Below, piece after piece: positions 23,903 to 32,164 of a DNA stretch of 64,000 nucleotides. Origin of the DNA: Planctomycetia bacterium (GTDB lineage: Bacteria; Planctomycetota; Planctomycetia; Pirellulales; JACPPG01). The notes under the pieces are model-generated. The model saw only the letters and a program-made list of their open reading frames with translations, had not been told where the DNA came from and made no database searches. The translations under genes and the position numbers were made by a program. The first letter of the stretch is position 1; every line of letters starts with the position of its first letter. Location: NCBI GenBank assembly GCA_016191115.1, contig JACPPG010000026.1:1-64000 (forward strand). Direction: 5' to 3'.

Positions 23903-25015
23903 CTACGATCGCACTTCCTGCACCGTGCCGCTCGACTCGGGGTCGATGACGGAATCGTCGGCCAGTGCGTTCGTGCAGAGCGTTTCGATATTGGAGATCA
24001 GGACCGTGTCGGGCACGCGGGTCGCTTCGCGCGCCGCCAGCTTGTGCACGGCCTCGAGCAGGCAATGCAATGCCACGGCCAGGTCGCTTAAGGTGAGCGC
24101 GCCGCGGATGCACCCTTTCTCGACCACCGGAAGGCACGAAATCTGATTGTCGACCATGATCGTCACGGCCGGGCCCAAGAGGGCGCCCGGTGGAACGCAC
24201 ATTGGCTCGCGCGTCATCACGTCGGCGGCGGTCTTCCCGGTGCGCAAACGCAGGTCGCGGCCGCTGACGATGCCCACCACGCGATTGGCGTCGTCACAGA
24301 TCACGACGTGCCGCAGCGGCGTGGACACCAGCATGTTTCCTAGCGCCTGAATTGTCGCCGTGGCCTGGGCCACAAGTACGCTGTCGGTCATTACCTGCCG
24401 CACGGTCAGGCGACTTTGGCACAAGTCGTTCACACTTTGGCCGAGCGCGGCCCGCACGGCGTCGCGTTTGGCGGCCACGAGCGCGGGCGGATGATTCGAC
24501 CTTGCCCGCCCCTGTCCATTGCTTTGCCGCTCGGTAGCGCGGCGACGGCTCCATACGACGTACCATGCCGCCAGGGCGACCCCGATGGTGCCCAGCGAGA
24601 TGGCGCCCGGGCGCGCGACTCCGATCGACTTGATCCAACTGGTGGCCGCCGCCGGGTTTACCGGCTCGGTGGGGACATCGACGACGTAGTAGCCACTGCC
24701 GACATCGTCCATGGGCGTAATGTGCGCGGCGAGCGACTCGAACGTGCGTTGCCGCAACGAGACGATCATCACCGTCGCCAAAAGCGCGAGCACGCCCACC
24801 GTCGCGAGCAACAACGCATACTCGATTCTCAGGCTGGCCCGATCGTCGACTAGGATGCGGACTGGCCACGAGGCGCGCGCTGGCGGGCGGACATCAAAGT
24901 GCGGACCACGGCCGATCATCGACGTCACCGGGGGGGACGACGCGGGGAGCGAAGCTACCGAAACGTAGCTCCCGGCTGCTTCCGCGTCGCACGGCGGAAC
25001 CTCCGCGACGGGCAT
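23903..25015 (-). CDS. CBS-domain membrane protein with Flp-pilin-like helix
   Basis: 370 residues from ATG 25015 (TTG 25027 also possible). Around residue 65, IEYALLLATVGVLALLA resembles the conserved helix of Flp/Tad pilins (EYALL). A second membrane helix follows at about 140-160 (SLGTIGVALAAWYVVW). The C-terminal half has two CBS motifs (VRQVMTDSVLVAQATATIQA; VVGIVSGRDLRLRTG; VMTREPMCVPPGA; CIRGALTLSDLAVAL), which usually sense adenylates. The combination suggests a membrane sensor built on a pilin-type segment. No Tad genes are adjacent. The leader upstream may be structured. Confidence 0.75.
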   Translation of the reverse strand: MPVAEVPPCDAEAAGSYVSVASLPASSPPVTSMIGRGPHFDVRPPARASWPVRILVDDRASLRIEYALLLATVGVLALLATVMIVSLRQRTFESLAAHITPMDDVGSGYYVVDVPTEPVNPAAATSWIKSIGVARPGAISLGTIGVALAAWYVVWSRRRATERQSNGQGRARSNHPPALVAAKRDAVRAALGQSVNDLCQSRLTVRQVMTDSVLVAQATATIQALGNMLVSTPLRHVVICDDANRVVGIVSGRDLRLRTGKTAADVMTREPMCVPPGALLGPAVTIMVDNQISCLPVVEKGCIRGALTLSDLAVALHCLLEAVHKLAAREATRVPDTVLISNIETLCTNALADDSVIDPESSGTVQEVRS

Positions 25016-25204
25016 CGACCCCTGCAACCAAGGGGCACGCTGTGAGCCGGACTAGCGGCCGTCGGCATCCCGCCTCATCGGACTGACCGCTCCAACCCGC
25101 AAAACTGGGCCAAGCACGTCCGCCAAGCGAGTCTCCGGGTTTATCCCGGAGGTCTCCCAGCCGAGGCACGGCTCGGTCGCAACCTCACCGCTCCCGATCG
25201 CGAT
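25016..25204 (-). promoter_or_regulatory. Possible structured 5' leader of the CBS gene
   Basis: Read on the minus strand toward the CBS start, this 177-190-nt spacer folds into several GC-rich stems: CCGAG-CCGTGC-CTCGG, CTCCGGG-ATAAA-CCCGGAG (perfect 7 bp), and CTGGG...CCCAG enclosing the second. It does not match the riboswitch consensus sequences I know (cobalamin, c-di-GMP-I, glycine, TPP). It could also be a terminator region for the TPR gene's side. The unusually dense pairing is the only evidence. Confidence 0.35.
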
Positions 25205-27316
25205 TCACTTCCGCCGGGCGCCGCCGGCGCGGGCGGCCAAGTTGGCGAACGCTTCGGCCTGCTCGTCATCCCCCAGGAAGCGGTGCATGGTCATCAGGTT
25301 GGTATACGGCACCTTGAGCGCCGCTTCCTCGAGGATGCCATCCTTGACGGCCCGCTCCATCAGTTTGACGCCTTGCCGGGTCAGCCGCATCGATTCCTCG
25401 TGACTCCCCACCGTCCAGTACGTGACGGCCATGCTGACGAAACTCTCCCCCTGCCGGCCGCCGTCGGAGAGCGCCGCGACGGGCACCGGACGCTCCAACA
25501 GCGGGATCGCCCGCTCGAACCACACCACGGCCGTGGTGGGTTGCTTTTCGTGCAGGGCATACACGCTTCCAACGCGGAAGTACAAGCGGCCCAGCATGTA
25601 CGCTTCGACCGGTTCGAGTTGGCGGTCCTTCGCGCCGGCTTCCATGTGTTCCACGGCGAGCGTGCCGTACTTGAGCGCTTTTTCCGCGTCGTCGGCCACG
25701 TGATAGACCTGCAGCGCATCGTACAGCAAAGCGCCCAGTTCCCACTGGAGCTGCTGGCGCCGCAAATCATCCTTGGCCGCGGCAAGGATCGGCTCGCCGA
25801 CCGCCAGGGCCTTTTCGACCCACGGCGTCGGGTCCAAGTCACCTTCCATGCCGACGCAGGCACCGATCGCCTCTCGACAAAGCCGCATGCCGTAGTTGGC
25901 GGTCGTATCCGTTGCGGCTACCTGATCGGCCAGCTCCTCGGCCCGCGCGAGCCATTGGGGGACGATCTTGGATTTCATCTTCCAGTGTCCCCAGGCGATG
26001 TCGTGCGCCGCGGCCAGGTGCGCCGCGACCGCCGCCTGCTGCGCCATGTGACGCACGGCGACGCGCCGATCTTGCAGCAAGGGCTCAGCCAGCTTGATTG
26101 CCTGCGTGTGCAGTTGCAGCGCCTGCTTGTAGTCCCGATCGGGGGCAGCGGCGAGGTGGTCGCCTAGTTGAGCGAGGCCAAGGGCCTTGAGTTCGGGCTG
26201 CAATGCCGCCAGCGCGATCGCTTCCTTCGTCTCTCCGATGGCCGCCGCGAACTGGCCCCGCTCCGCCAACAGCGACGCGCGCGTCAACCGATACTCGGCG
26301 TTCTTGGGCTCGAGGCGCAAGGCCTCTTCGGCGGCCTTCGTCGCGGCATCGACCTGCCCGATAGCGGTTAGCACCCGCGACCGCAGCCAATAGGCGCGGC
26401 CCAGTTGCGGATCGATCGATAGGGCGATGTCGAGGTCCCTGTGGCAACCGGTGTAGTCGTTGGCCAGTCTTTGCTCGGCGCGTAGGAGGAAAGCCTGGGC
26501 ATCGATCGGCTCGAATATCGCTTGCGCGGCTTTGCGGTCGCGGCTGCCCGGCTCAAACGCGACCATCACACCCGCCTCGGGAAATGCCGCGCCGAGGGCT
26601 TCGCCAAATTCATCGGTGACGTCGACGCTCTCGATCTCCGCGAGGCCCAGCTTTTCCGCCAGGTCGCTGAGGGCTGGCTTCTCGTGGCAGTGCACGATGA
26701 CCGACTGTACCGTGTCCCGGTAAGAGCGGACCTCGACGCGACCGAAATCCTCGACGCGGTACGTCTGTCGCACGACGTCCTTTTGCTTCAAGACGTCGAG
26801 CGGCGTGCCCCACGTCTTCTGGACTTCGGCAATTTTCGTGCGACCCGGCCGCACACCGTGAAACTCGGCCGGCTGCGGTGGCGCGAAGTCGGCCGTGGCC
26901 TTGCGAATCTTGTCCAAGAGGCTCGTGCCCGCCGGGTCCGGCGCGGGCGGTTCCTCGGCGTCGTCATCGTCCGGTGGCGCCGCGTCGCCAGCGTCGTCCG
27001 GCCCGGGTTTGGTCAAGTCGCCGTCCGGGCCATCCGGTAAGTCAGAGTCGGCCGCGTCGCCGCTGGCATTGTCGGTCGAGGCGTCGGGCTCGGCGGTGGC
27101 GTCTTCGAGCGGCTCGGCAGGCGCGGGCCGCACGGCGCCGCGCACGGCTGGCCGCGGCGGCAACGCGGCGTCTTCCTGCCGAGGCGTCGGCCGTGGCGCC
27201 CGCGTCGGCGGTGCCCCGCGTCGCTGGTCCTTGGCCGTCATCGTTGTGCCGCCGCAAAGGACCAAGGCGATGGCGCAGCACAAAGTGCTCAACCAGCCAA
27301 CCGCGGTGGAGTGCAT
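25205..27316 (-). CDS. Exported TPR-repeat protein
   Basis: 703 residues. The ATG at 27316 follows GAGGAG. The N-terminus carries a hydrophobic signal with a possible lipobox-like LVLCGG, then about 110 residues of Pro/Ala/Asp-rich low-complexity sequence. A domain of about 130 residues (FHGVRPGRTKIAEVQKTWGT) precedes TPR-type helix pairs (RAYWLRSRVLTAIGQVDAA, AEYRLTRASLLAERGQFAA, GRLYFRVGSVYALHEKQP). It is probably a periplasmic scaffold. The GRTKIAEVQKTWG segment resembles domains that sense or bind small ligands, but I cannot name it. Confidence 0.7.
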   Translation of the reverse strand: MHSTAVGWLSTLCCAIALVLCGGTTMTAKDQRRGAPPTRAPRPTPRQEDAALPPRPAVRGAVRPAPAEPLEDATAEPDASTDNASGDAADSDLPDGPDGDLTKPGPDDAGDAAPPDDDDAEEPPAPDPAGTSLLDKIRKATADFAPPQPAEFHGVRPGRTKIAEVQKTWGTPLDVLKQKDVVRQTYRVEDFGRVEVRSYRDTVQSVIVHCHEKPALSDLAEKLGLAEIESVDVTDEFGEALGAAFPEAGVMVAFEPGSRDRKAAQAIFEPIDAQAFLLRAEQRLANDYTGCHRDLDIALSIDPQLGRAYWLRSRVLTAIGQVDAATKAAEEALRLEPKNAEYRLTRASLLAERGQFAAAIGETKEAIALAALQPELKALGLAQLGDHLAAAPDRDYKQALQLHTQAIKLAEPLLQDRRVAVRHMAQQAAVAAHLAAAHDIAWGHWKMKSKIVPQWLARAEELADQVAATDTTANYGMRLCREAIGACVGMEGDLDPTPWVEKALAVGEPILAAAKDDLRRQQLQWELGALLYDALQVYHVADDAEKALKYGTLAVEHMEAGAKDRQLEPVEAYMLGRLYFRVGSVYALHEKQPTTAVVWFERAIPLLERPVPVAALSDGGRQGESFVSMAVTYWTVGSHEESMRLTRQGVKLMERAVKDGILEEAALKVPYTNLMTMHRFLGDDEQAEAFANLAARAGGARRK

Positions 27317-27536
27317 GGCATGCTCCTCGTGGTAGAGTCCGCCGGGCGGCGGACCGTTCCCGCTCGCAAGTCGTCCGGGCGACGGGACACGGAGATGATG
27401 GGCCGCGCGATGCCAATAGCCGCGCGCAAGCCGGCCGTCGCCTTGGAAAAAGCCGCGTGAGTATAGCGGCGGGGTGGCCGGAGTCCATACGAATCGACCG
27501 TCTTCCGGCGTGGCGCGGGCAGCAGTGAGACGTCCG

Positions 27537-28691
27537 TCACCGATCGCGGGCCGGCGGCAGCAGAGTTTCCAGCGATTGCATCGCTAGCACGGCATCGTTC
27601 TGCTCGACCGCCGCCAGGGCGCGCTCGATCCCGTCGACTTGTCCGCGCGTGAACGGGACGCCTGCGCCGGCCTGCGGAGGTGTCGGCACCAGCCGCCGAC
27701 CGATCTCGGCCACGAGTGCCTTGATGCCGGCGCCAGAGACGGCGCTTGTCATGCGCTGGGACGCGGTATCCGCCAACGCTCTCGCGCCAACAACGTCGCA
27801 TTTGTTGTACACCACGAGCGCCTCGGGAAAGCCGTCTTGCAGACGCCGGTCGTCATCCGGCGAGGCCTCACTCGCGTCGAAAACGAGCACCACCAGATCG
27901 CAACGGTCTAGCCGCTCGCGCGCCAGTCGACCGCCGGCTTCCTCCACCGGGTCAAACGTCTCGCGCAGCCCGGCGGTGTCTGATAGCTCGACGGGCCAGC
28001 CGTCGATGGCGGTCACCGCGGTGACTACGTCGCGCGTCGTGCCGGGCTCGGAGAAAACGATCGCCCGCTGGTAGCCGACTAGCGCGTTGATCAAGCTGCT
28101 CTTGCCGACGTTCGGCCGGCCGGCCAGCACGACCTGGAAAGGCGTCACAAGATGCAGGCCGACGCTCGCGCGAGTGCCGAGCTCGCGGAGGGCCGAAGCC
28201 GCCGCGGCAAGTTCGCCCCGAGCGAGCTCCGCATGGATGGCCTGTAGTTCATGGGCGAGCGCGCCGGCGAGTTGATCCAAGAGCACGACCGCCGCCCGCT
28301 CGGTCCGCGCGTCGGCCAGCGCCTCGAGGGCGGCCCGGCGAATTGCATCAGGCGCGTGGCCAGCGAGCCACGCTCGCCAGTCGACGAGCTTGCCGCCGGC
28401 ATCGACCAGCGACTCGACAATCGCGGCGACGGCAGCGGTTCCACCGTGGCAATGGATATCGAACTCGCGCTCGCCGGCGCGGCAAACGACAACTTCCTCG
28501 CCTTGCTGCGACGACCAATGGCCGTACGAGATGCGCCCCACCTTCACGTTCGCCATCGAAACGCCCGCCGCGCTGCGAAATAATCGATCGAGGGCCGCAG
28601 CCGCGTCCGACCCCGCGGCAACGACCGTAGCCAGAGCGCCCCGCCCAGGCGGCGTCAACACAGACACGTCAAACGACCGGTCGGGTGACAT
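27537..28691 (-). CDS. MnmE/TrmE-like GTPase, divergent, lacks C-terminal Cys motif
   Basis: 384 residues, shorter than MnmE (~450). The N-terminus resembles the folate-binding domain (LTPPGRGALATVVAAG, DIHCHGGTAAVAAI). The G domain is complete: AGRPNVGKSSLINAL (G1), TTRD (G2), DTAGL (G3), YNKCD (G4), SAVSGAG (G5). The C-terminal CIGK-type motif needed for tRNA wobble-uridine modification is absent; the protein ends LETLLPPARDR. It is the last gene of obgE-coaX-this operon, one base after the coaX stop. It may be a paralogue with a different task. Confidence 0.8.
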   Translation of the reverse strand: MSPDRSFDVSVLTPPGRGALATVVAAGSDAAAALDRLFRSAAGVSMANVKVGRISYGHWSSQQGEEVVVCRAGEREFDIHCHGGTAAVAAIVESLVDAGGKLVDWRAWLAGHAPDAIRRAALEALADARTERAAVVLLDQLAGALAHELQAIHAELARGELAAAASALRELGTRASVGLHLVTPFQVVLAGRPNVGKSSLINALVGYQRAIVFSEPGTTRDVVTAVTAIDGWPVELSDTAGLRETFDPVEEAGGRLARERLDRCDLVVLVFDASEASPDDDRRLQDGFPEALVVYNKCDVVGARALADTASQRMTSAVSGAGIKALVAEIGRRLVPTPPQAGAGVPFTRGQVDGIERALAAVEQNDAVLAMQSLETLLPPARDR

Positions 28692-28692
28692 T

Positions 28693-29490
28693 CTAGGACG
28701 CGGCCTGGTGCGCCGCCGTTAGCGCGATGCCGGCCAGCGTCAGATGCGGCACGTACTCGGCGTGCTCCGACAGGAGCGGCGCGACCGAGGGGGCCGCACC
28801 ACCGGTGAGAAACACGCGCGGCTTCGTGGCCTGGCCGACGCTCAGCCGCTCGATCAACTCGCGAATGCCGCCGACTGCGCCCCAGAAGAGGCCGGACCGC
28901 ATCGCCTCGGCGGTGGCCGTGCCCAAGGGCGCGGGGGGCGCGTCGAGCGTCGCCATGTCGACTAGCGGCAACAGATCGGTGAACTGGTGCATGGCTCGAG
29001 CCGCGGTGCCGATGCCCGGCAGGATGGCGCCGCCGAGAAAGGCTCCGTCGGCCGAGAGCAGATCGACCGTGATCGCCGAGCCGAGGTCGACGATGATGGC
29101 AGGCTCGCCGGCCGGGCGCAGCCGGTTCGCGGCGACCGCGTCGACCAGCCGGTCTATGCCCACCTTGTCCGGCCGCGCCACCGTTACCGCAAGCGGCAGG
29201 TCGGGGGCCGAGAGCATCATGATTTCGTTGGTCCCCTGGTCGCGCAACCAACCGATCAGTTGTCCGGCCACGCGCCGCTCGACGCTACTGATCCACCAGG
29301 GTGGTTGCGACACAGGCACGTCGGCAAGCCACGTCGCCACTTGGGCGAACTGGGCGGCATCCGGCCCGATATCGAGTGTGCGCACCGGCTGCGGCAGCGG
29401 CTTGCCGTCGACCTCGGTAAACAGTCCCAGCTTCACGCGGCTATTGCCCACGTCGACGGCCACCAGCGGAAGCGTGCTTGATGTGGTCAT
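28693..29490 (-). CDS. coaX: Type III pantothenate kinase
   Basis: 265 residues. Motifs of CoaX: the phosphate loop DVGNSRVKLGLF, VGIDRLVDAVAA with the catalytic Asp, VDLGSAITVDLL and GGAILPGIGTAARAMHQ. CoaX phosphorylates pantothenate, the first step of coenzyme A synthesis, and is not inhibited by CoA. The start codon overlaps the obgE stop by four bases (ATGA), so translation is coupled. Planctomycetes commonly use this type. Confidence 0.88.
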   Translation of the reverse strand: MTTSSTLPLVAVDVGNSRVKLGLFTEVDGKPLPQPVRTLDIGPDAAQFAQVATWLADVPVSQPPWWISSVERRVAGQLIGWLRDQGTNEIMMLSAPDLPLAVTVARPDKVGIDRLVDAVAANRLRPAGEPAIIVDLGSAITVDLLSADGAFLGGAILPGIGTAARAMHQFTDLLPLVDMATLDAPPAPLGTATAEAMRSGLFWGAVGGIRELIERLSVGQATKPRVFLTGGAAPSVAPLLSEHAEYVPHLTLAGIALTAAHQAAS

Positions 29491-30497
29491 GCGGCCGGCT
29501 CGGTGGCTCGCCCTGCGGCCAGTTGTCGGTCGATCGCCCCCAGCACCTTGTCAAGCCCCTGGCCGGTGACGGCCGACATTGCCAGCACGTCCCGCCCGAC
29601 CGTGGCCGCCAGGCGGGCTTGCACTTCGCTGGCGCCGGGCAACTCGCACTTCGACACGACGACGATCTCCGGGCGTCGGGCCAGGCCCTCGTCGTACAGT
29701 GCCAGCTCGTTGCGGATCGATTGGTAGTTCGCCACCGGATCGGTTTCGTCGGCCGGCAGCGGCTCGACGAGATGCACCAGAATACCGGCCCGTTCGATAT
29801 GCCGCAAAAACTCATGTCCCAGGCCGGCGCCGGCGTGCGCCCCTTCAATCAACCCTGGCAGGTCGGCCATGACGAACGAGCGTTCCGCGTCGAGCCGTAC
29901 CAGGCCCAGGTTTGGATACTTGGTGGTGAAGGGATAGGCGGCGACTTGCGGCCGGGCGTGCGATACGCGGCTTAAGAGCGTGCTTTTGCCGGCGTTCGGC
30001 AGGCCGATCAGGCCCACGTCGGCGATGACTTTCAATTCCAGCACCAGCTCGCGCGATTCGCCGGCCTGTCCCTTGGTCCATTGGCGCGGGGCGCGGTTCG
30101 TGGCCGACTTGAAGTGCAAGTTCCCCTTGCCGCCCCGGCCGCCGACGGCGGCGGTAACCCGTTCGCCGGATCGGGCCAGGTCCTTGATCGTGTGTCCCGC
30201 CACGGCGTCGATCACTACCGTGCCCGGCGGCACTTGGATCAGAAGGTCCTCGGCGCTGCGGCCCTGGCAATTGGCGCCGCTGCCGGCCTGTCCGCTGTCG
30301 GCCCGCCAGTGGTAGCGGTGCGACAAGGCGGCCAGGTTATTGACGCCGTTCTGGGCTTCGATGATGACGCTGCCGCCGTCGCCCCCATCGCCGCCGTCGG
30401 GACCGCCGTAAGGGATGAACTTCTCTCGGCGGAAGCTTCGGCAACCGTCGCCGCCGTCGCCCGCATCGACTTGGATTTTTACGCGATCGACGAACAT
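29487..30497 (-). CDS. obgE: Obg family GTPase
   Basis: 336 residues from ATG 30497. The Gly-rich Obg fold is clear (GDGGDGCRSFRREKFIPYGG, PDGGDGGDGGSVII), followed by the G domain (LPNAGKSTLLSRVSHARP, DLPGLIEGAHAGAGLGHEFL). The G4 motif is SKCE instead of NKxD, an unusual change for guanine recognition; G5 is SAVTGQG. No C-terminal OCD extension is present. Obg acts in 50S ribosome maturation and stress control. It lies downstream of rpmA, the standard arrangement, and overlaps coaX. The frame is open upstream to 30584. Confidence 0.92.
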   Translation of the reverse strand: MFVDRVKIQVDAGDGGDGCRSFRREKFIPYGGPDGGDGGDGGSVIIEAQNGVNNLAALSHRYHWRADSGQAGSGANCQGRSAEDLLIQVPPGTVVIDAVAGHTIKDLARSGERVTAAVGGRGGKGNLHFKSATNRAPRQWTKGQAGESRELVLELKVIADVGLIGLPNAGKSTLLSRVSHARPQVAAYPFTTKYPNLGLVRLDAERSFVMADLPGLIEGAHAGAGLGHEFLRHIERAGILVHLVEPLPADETDPVANYQSIRNELALYDEGLARRPEIVVVSKCELPGASEVQARLAATVGRDVLAMSAVTGQGLDKVLGAIDRQLAAGRATEPAA

Positions 30498-30664
30498 GGG
30501 AGGAGCAGTAGGCGGTGAGAGTGCGGCGTGCGGTTTAGCCGCCGCGGCCACGCGGCGCGATACACGCGCTCGCATTCTACGCAAAACAGAAACGGGGACG
30601 CGTCCGCTGGGACCGTCCCCGAGTATTTCGATCGAATTGTGGAATCGCGCGCTCTGACGAATCC

Positions 30665-30913
30665 TCAGCCGGCCGTGACCACGTTCACGCGGCGGCCTCC
30701 CCGGTCGAACGACACCACGCCATTCACCAGGGCAAAGAGCGTGTAGTCCTTTCCCTGGCCGACGCCGCGACCGGCAAGGTAGCGGGTGCCGACCTGTCGG
30801 ACGAGGATGTTGCCGGCGGTGACTTCCTCGCCGCCGTATCGCTTGATCCCGCGGCGCTGGCCGTTGGAATCGCGACCGTTGCGGCTGGAGCCTTGTCCCT
30901 TTTTATGTGCCAT
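30665..30913 (-). CDS. rpmA: 50S ribosomal protein L27
   Basis: 82 residues. It starts [20 protein letters not shown], the standard L27 N-terminus that reaches the peptidyl-transferase centre, and contains [19 protein letters not shown]. It starts directly with the mature MAHKKG form, without the Firmicutes-type cleaved extension. The usual upstream partner rplU (L21) is absent; a secreted hypothetical gene lies three bases upstream instead. Confidence 0.95.
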   Translation of the reverse strand: MAHKKGQGSSRNGRDSNGQRRGIKRYGGEEVTAGNILVRQVGTRYLAGRGVGQGKDYTLFALVNGVVSFDRGGRRVNVVTAG

Positions 30914-30916
30914 GGG

Positions 30917-31909
30917 TTAGGAATTCGGGTTTGGGGGTTGGGAATTGGGGGCCGGATCGGGCTTTTTAGCGACAAAACCCTGCGGCGTCAATTGCCCGTA
31001 CTCCCACTGGTAGTTGTCGAAGCGAATTTCGTCTTCGTGCTCGTATTCCTTGTCGCTGGGGCGCCAGAAGTTAAGGATCAGCGTCTTGGCGAAAAACTCC
31101 CTCCCCGTGCCGGGCTGATCCCCCTCTTTGAACGCCCCCGGCGGGTCGATCCATTCGTAGGCGTTGGTGAGCCCTTGAATGTAGATCGAGAAACGGTCCG
31201 TCGTTGGGTCGATGTCTTCCCACGTGGCCACGCCCCACACGCTGCCGTCTTGAGCCTTCGTGGCTGGCGGGATACGGCCGGTGATCTCGATTGTGTTCAG
31301 CAGCGGCCGATTGCGGTCTTCGCGGCCGCGAATCAGGGGCACCGCCAACGGTACAAGCCGGTCCGGATACACCTTGCCGGTGTCTTTGCTCATCAGCACA
31401 ATCCGCGGCACGAAGGTGATCGGAGCGTCGGTGGTGTTCTTCAGCGAATAGACGAGGTACCAGACGAGCTTGTTCTGCAAGCGGCCTTCAGGCGCCGGCA
31501 CGTCGACGCGGACGAATCGCACCGGTTTGAAGGCGAAATCGAGCGTCCATATGTCGCGGCGGATGACCGTGTTCTTCGCAGGCGACGTGCCGGCCGACCA
31601 ATCGCGCTCCGCGAACTTGGGATCGGCCGCGAGCACCTCGACCATGTCGCGGCGGGTGAACGTTTCGGAGGTTTGCCGCCGGGGATCGACCTCGCGCATC
31701 ACGCCCGGCGCCAGCGCGCGGTACTTGGGCCGCTGCCGAGCGGCCGTGGCCGCGGGGGCCTTGCGGGCCGGCTGTGCTGGCGCCGTCGCCGCGGCAGGCT
31801 TTTTTTCGGCCGGGGGATTCTGCGCGGAAACGGAACTGCGTTCTCCGGCGACGACGCAAAGCGCCACGACGAAGCACGCGGATGGGCACAAGCGGCAGAC
31901 AGATCGCAT
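30917..31909 (-). CDS. Secreted hypothetical protein
   Basis: 330 residues with a signal peptide (LCPSACFVVALCVVAG) and a Pro/Ala/Lys linker to about residue 60. The conserved body includes YRALAPGVMREVDPRRQTSE, IPPATKAQDGSVWGVATWED, GLTNAYEWIDPPGAF and FNYW-like LILNFWRPSDKEYEHEDEI. No known domain is recognised; I recall similar proteins only from planctomycetes. The last ten residues (NSQPPNPNS) come from a GGGTTGGG-type repeat that runs to the rpmA start, so the C-terminus may have been rewritten by the repeat. Confidence 0.65.
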   Translation of the reverse strand: MRSVCRLCPSACFVVALCVVAGERSSVSAQNPPAEKKPAAATAPAQPARKAPAATAARQRPKYRALAPGVMREVDPRRQTSETFTRRDMVEVLAADPKFAERDWSAGTSPAKNTVIRRDIWTLDFAFKPVRFVRVDVPAPEGRLQNKLVWYLVYSLKNTTDAPITFVPRIVLMSKDTGKVYPDRLVPLAVPLIRGREDRNRPLLNTIEITGRIPPATKAQDGSVWGVATWEDIDPTTDRFSIYIQGLTNAYEWIDPPGAFKEGDQPGTGREFFAKTLILNFWRPSDKEYEHEDEIRFDNYQWEYGQLTPQGFVAKKPDPAPNSQPPNPNS

Positions 31910-32164
31910 GAGGTCGGCAGCCGTGGTTAGGCAAATGCGGTCGGCTGTTCCATGCCGGCCGACGAGAAGTGGTAAGTATTTAGCTTAATTGGCATTCCAG
32001 CCACCGGTCAAGCGGCGAAAACGCTCAGTAGTGATACCGTTCGCACTGCCAAACGCTCGCAGCGGCACCCGGGGGGCAGGTGCAGCGGAATAACCTGCCG
32101 CCCGGGGCCGGTATGATGGGGTTATCTAGTATCGGGCTTCCACTCTTTCGAGAGACCATGACCA

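Noticed and set aside
25028-25204. Hammerhead ribozyme or known riboswitch in the CBS leader
   Set aside because: CCGATGAGG resembles part of a hammerhead core, but the GAAA segment and stem order are missing; no known riboswitch consensus fits.
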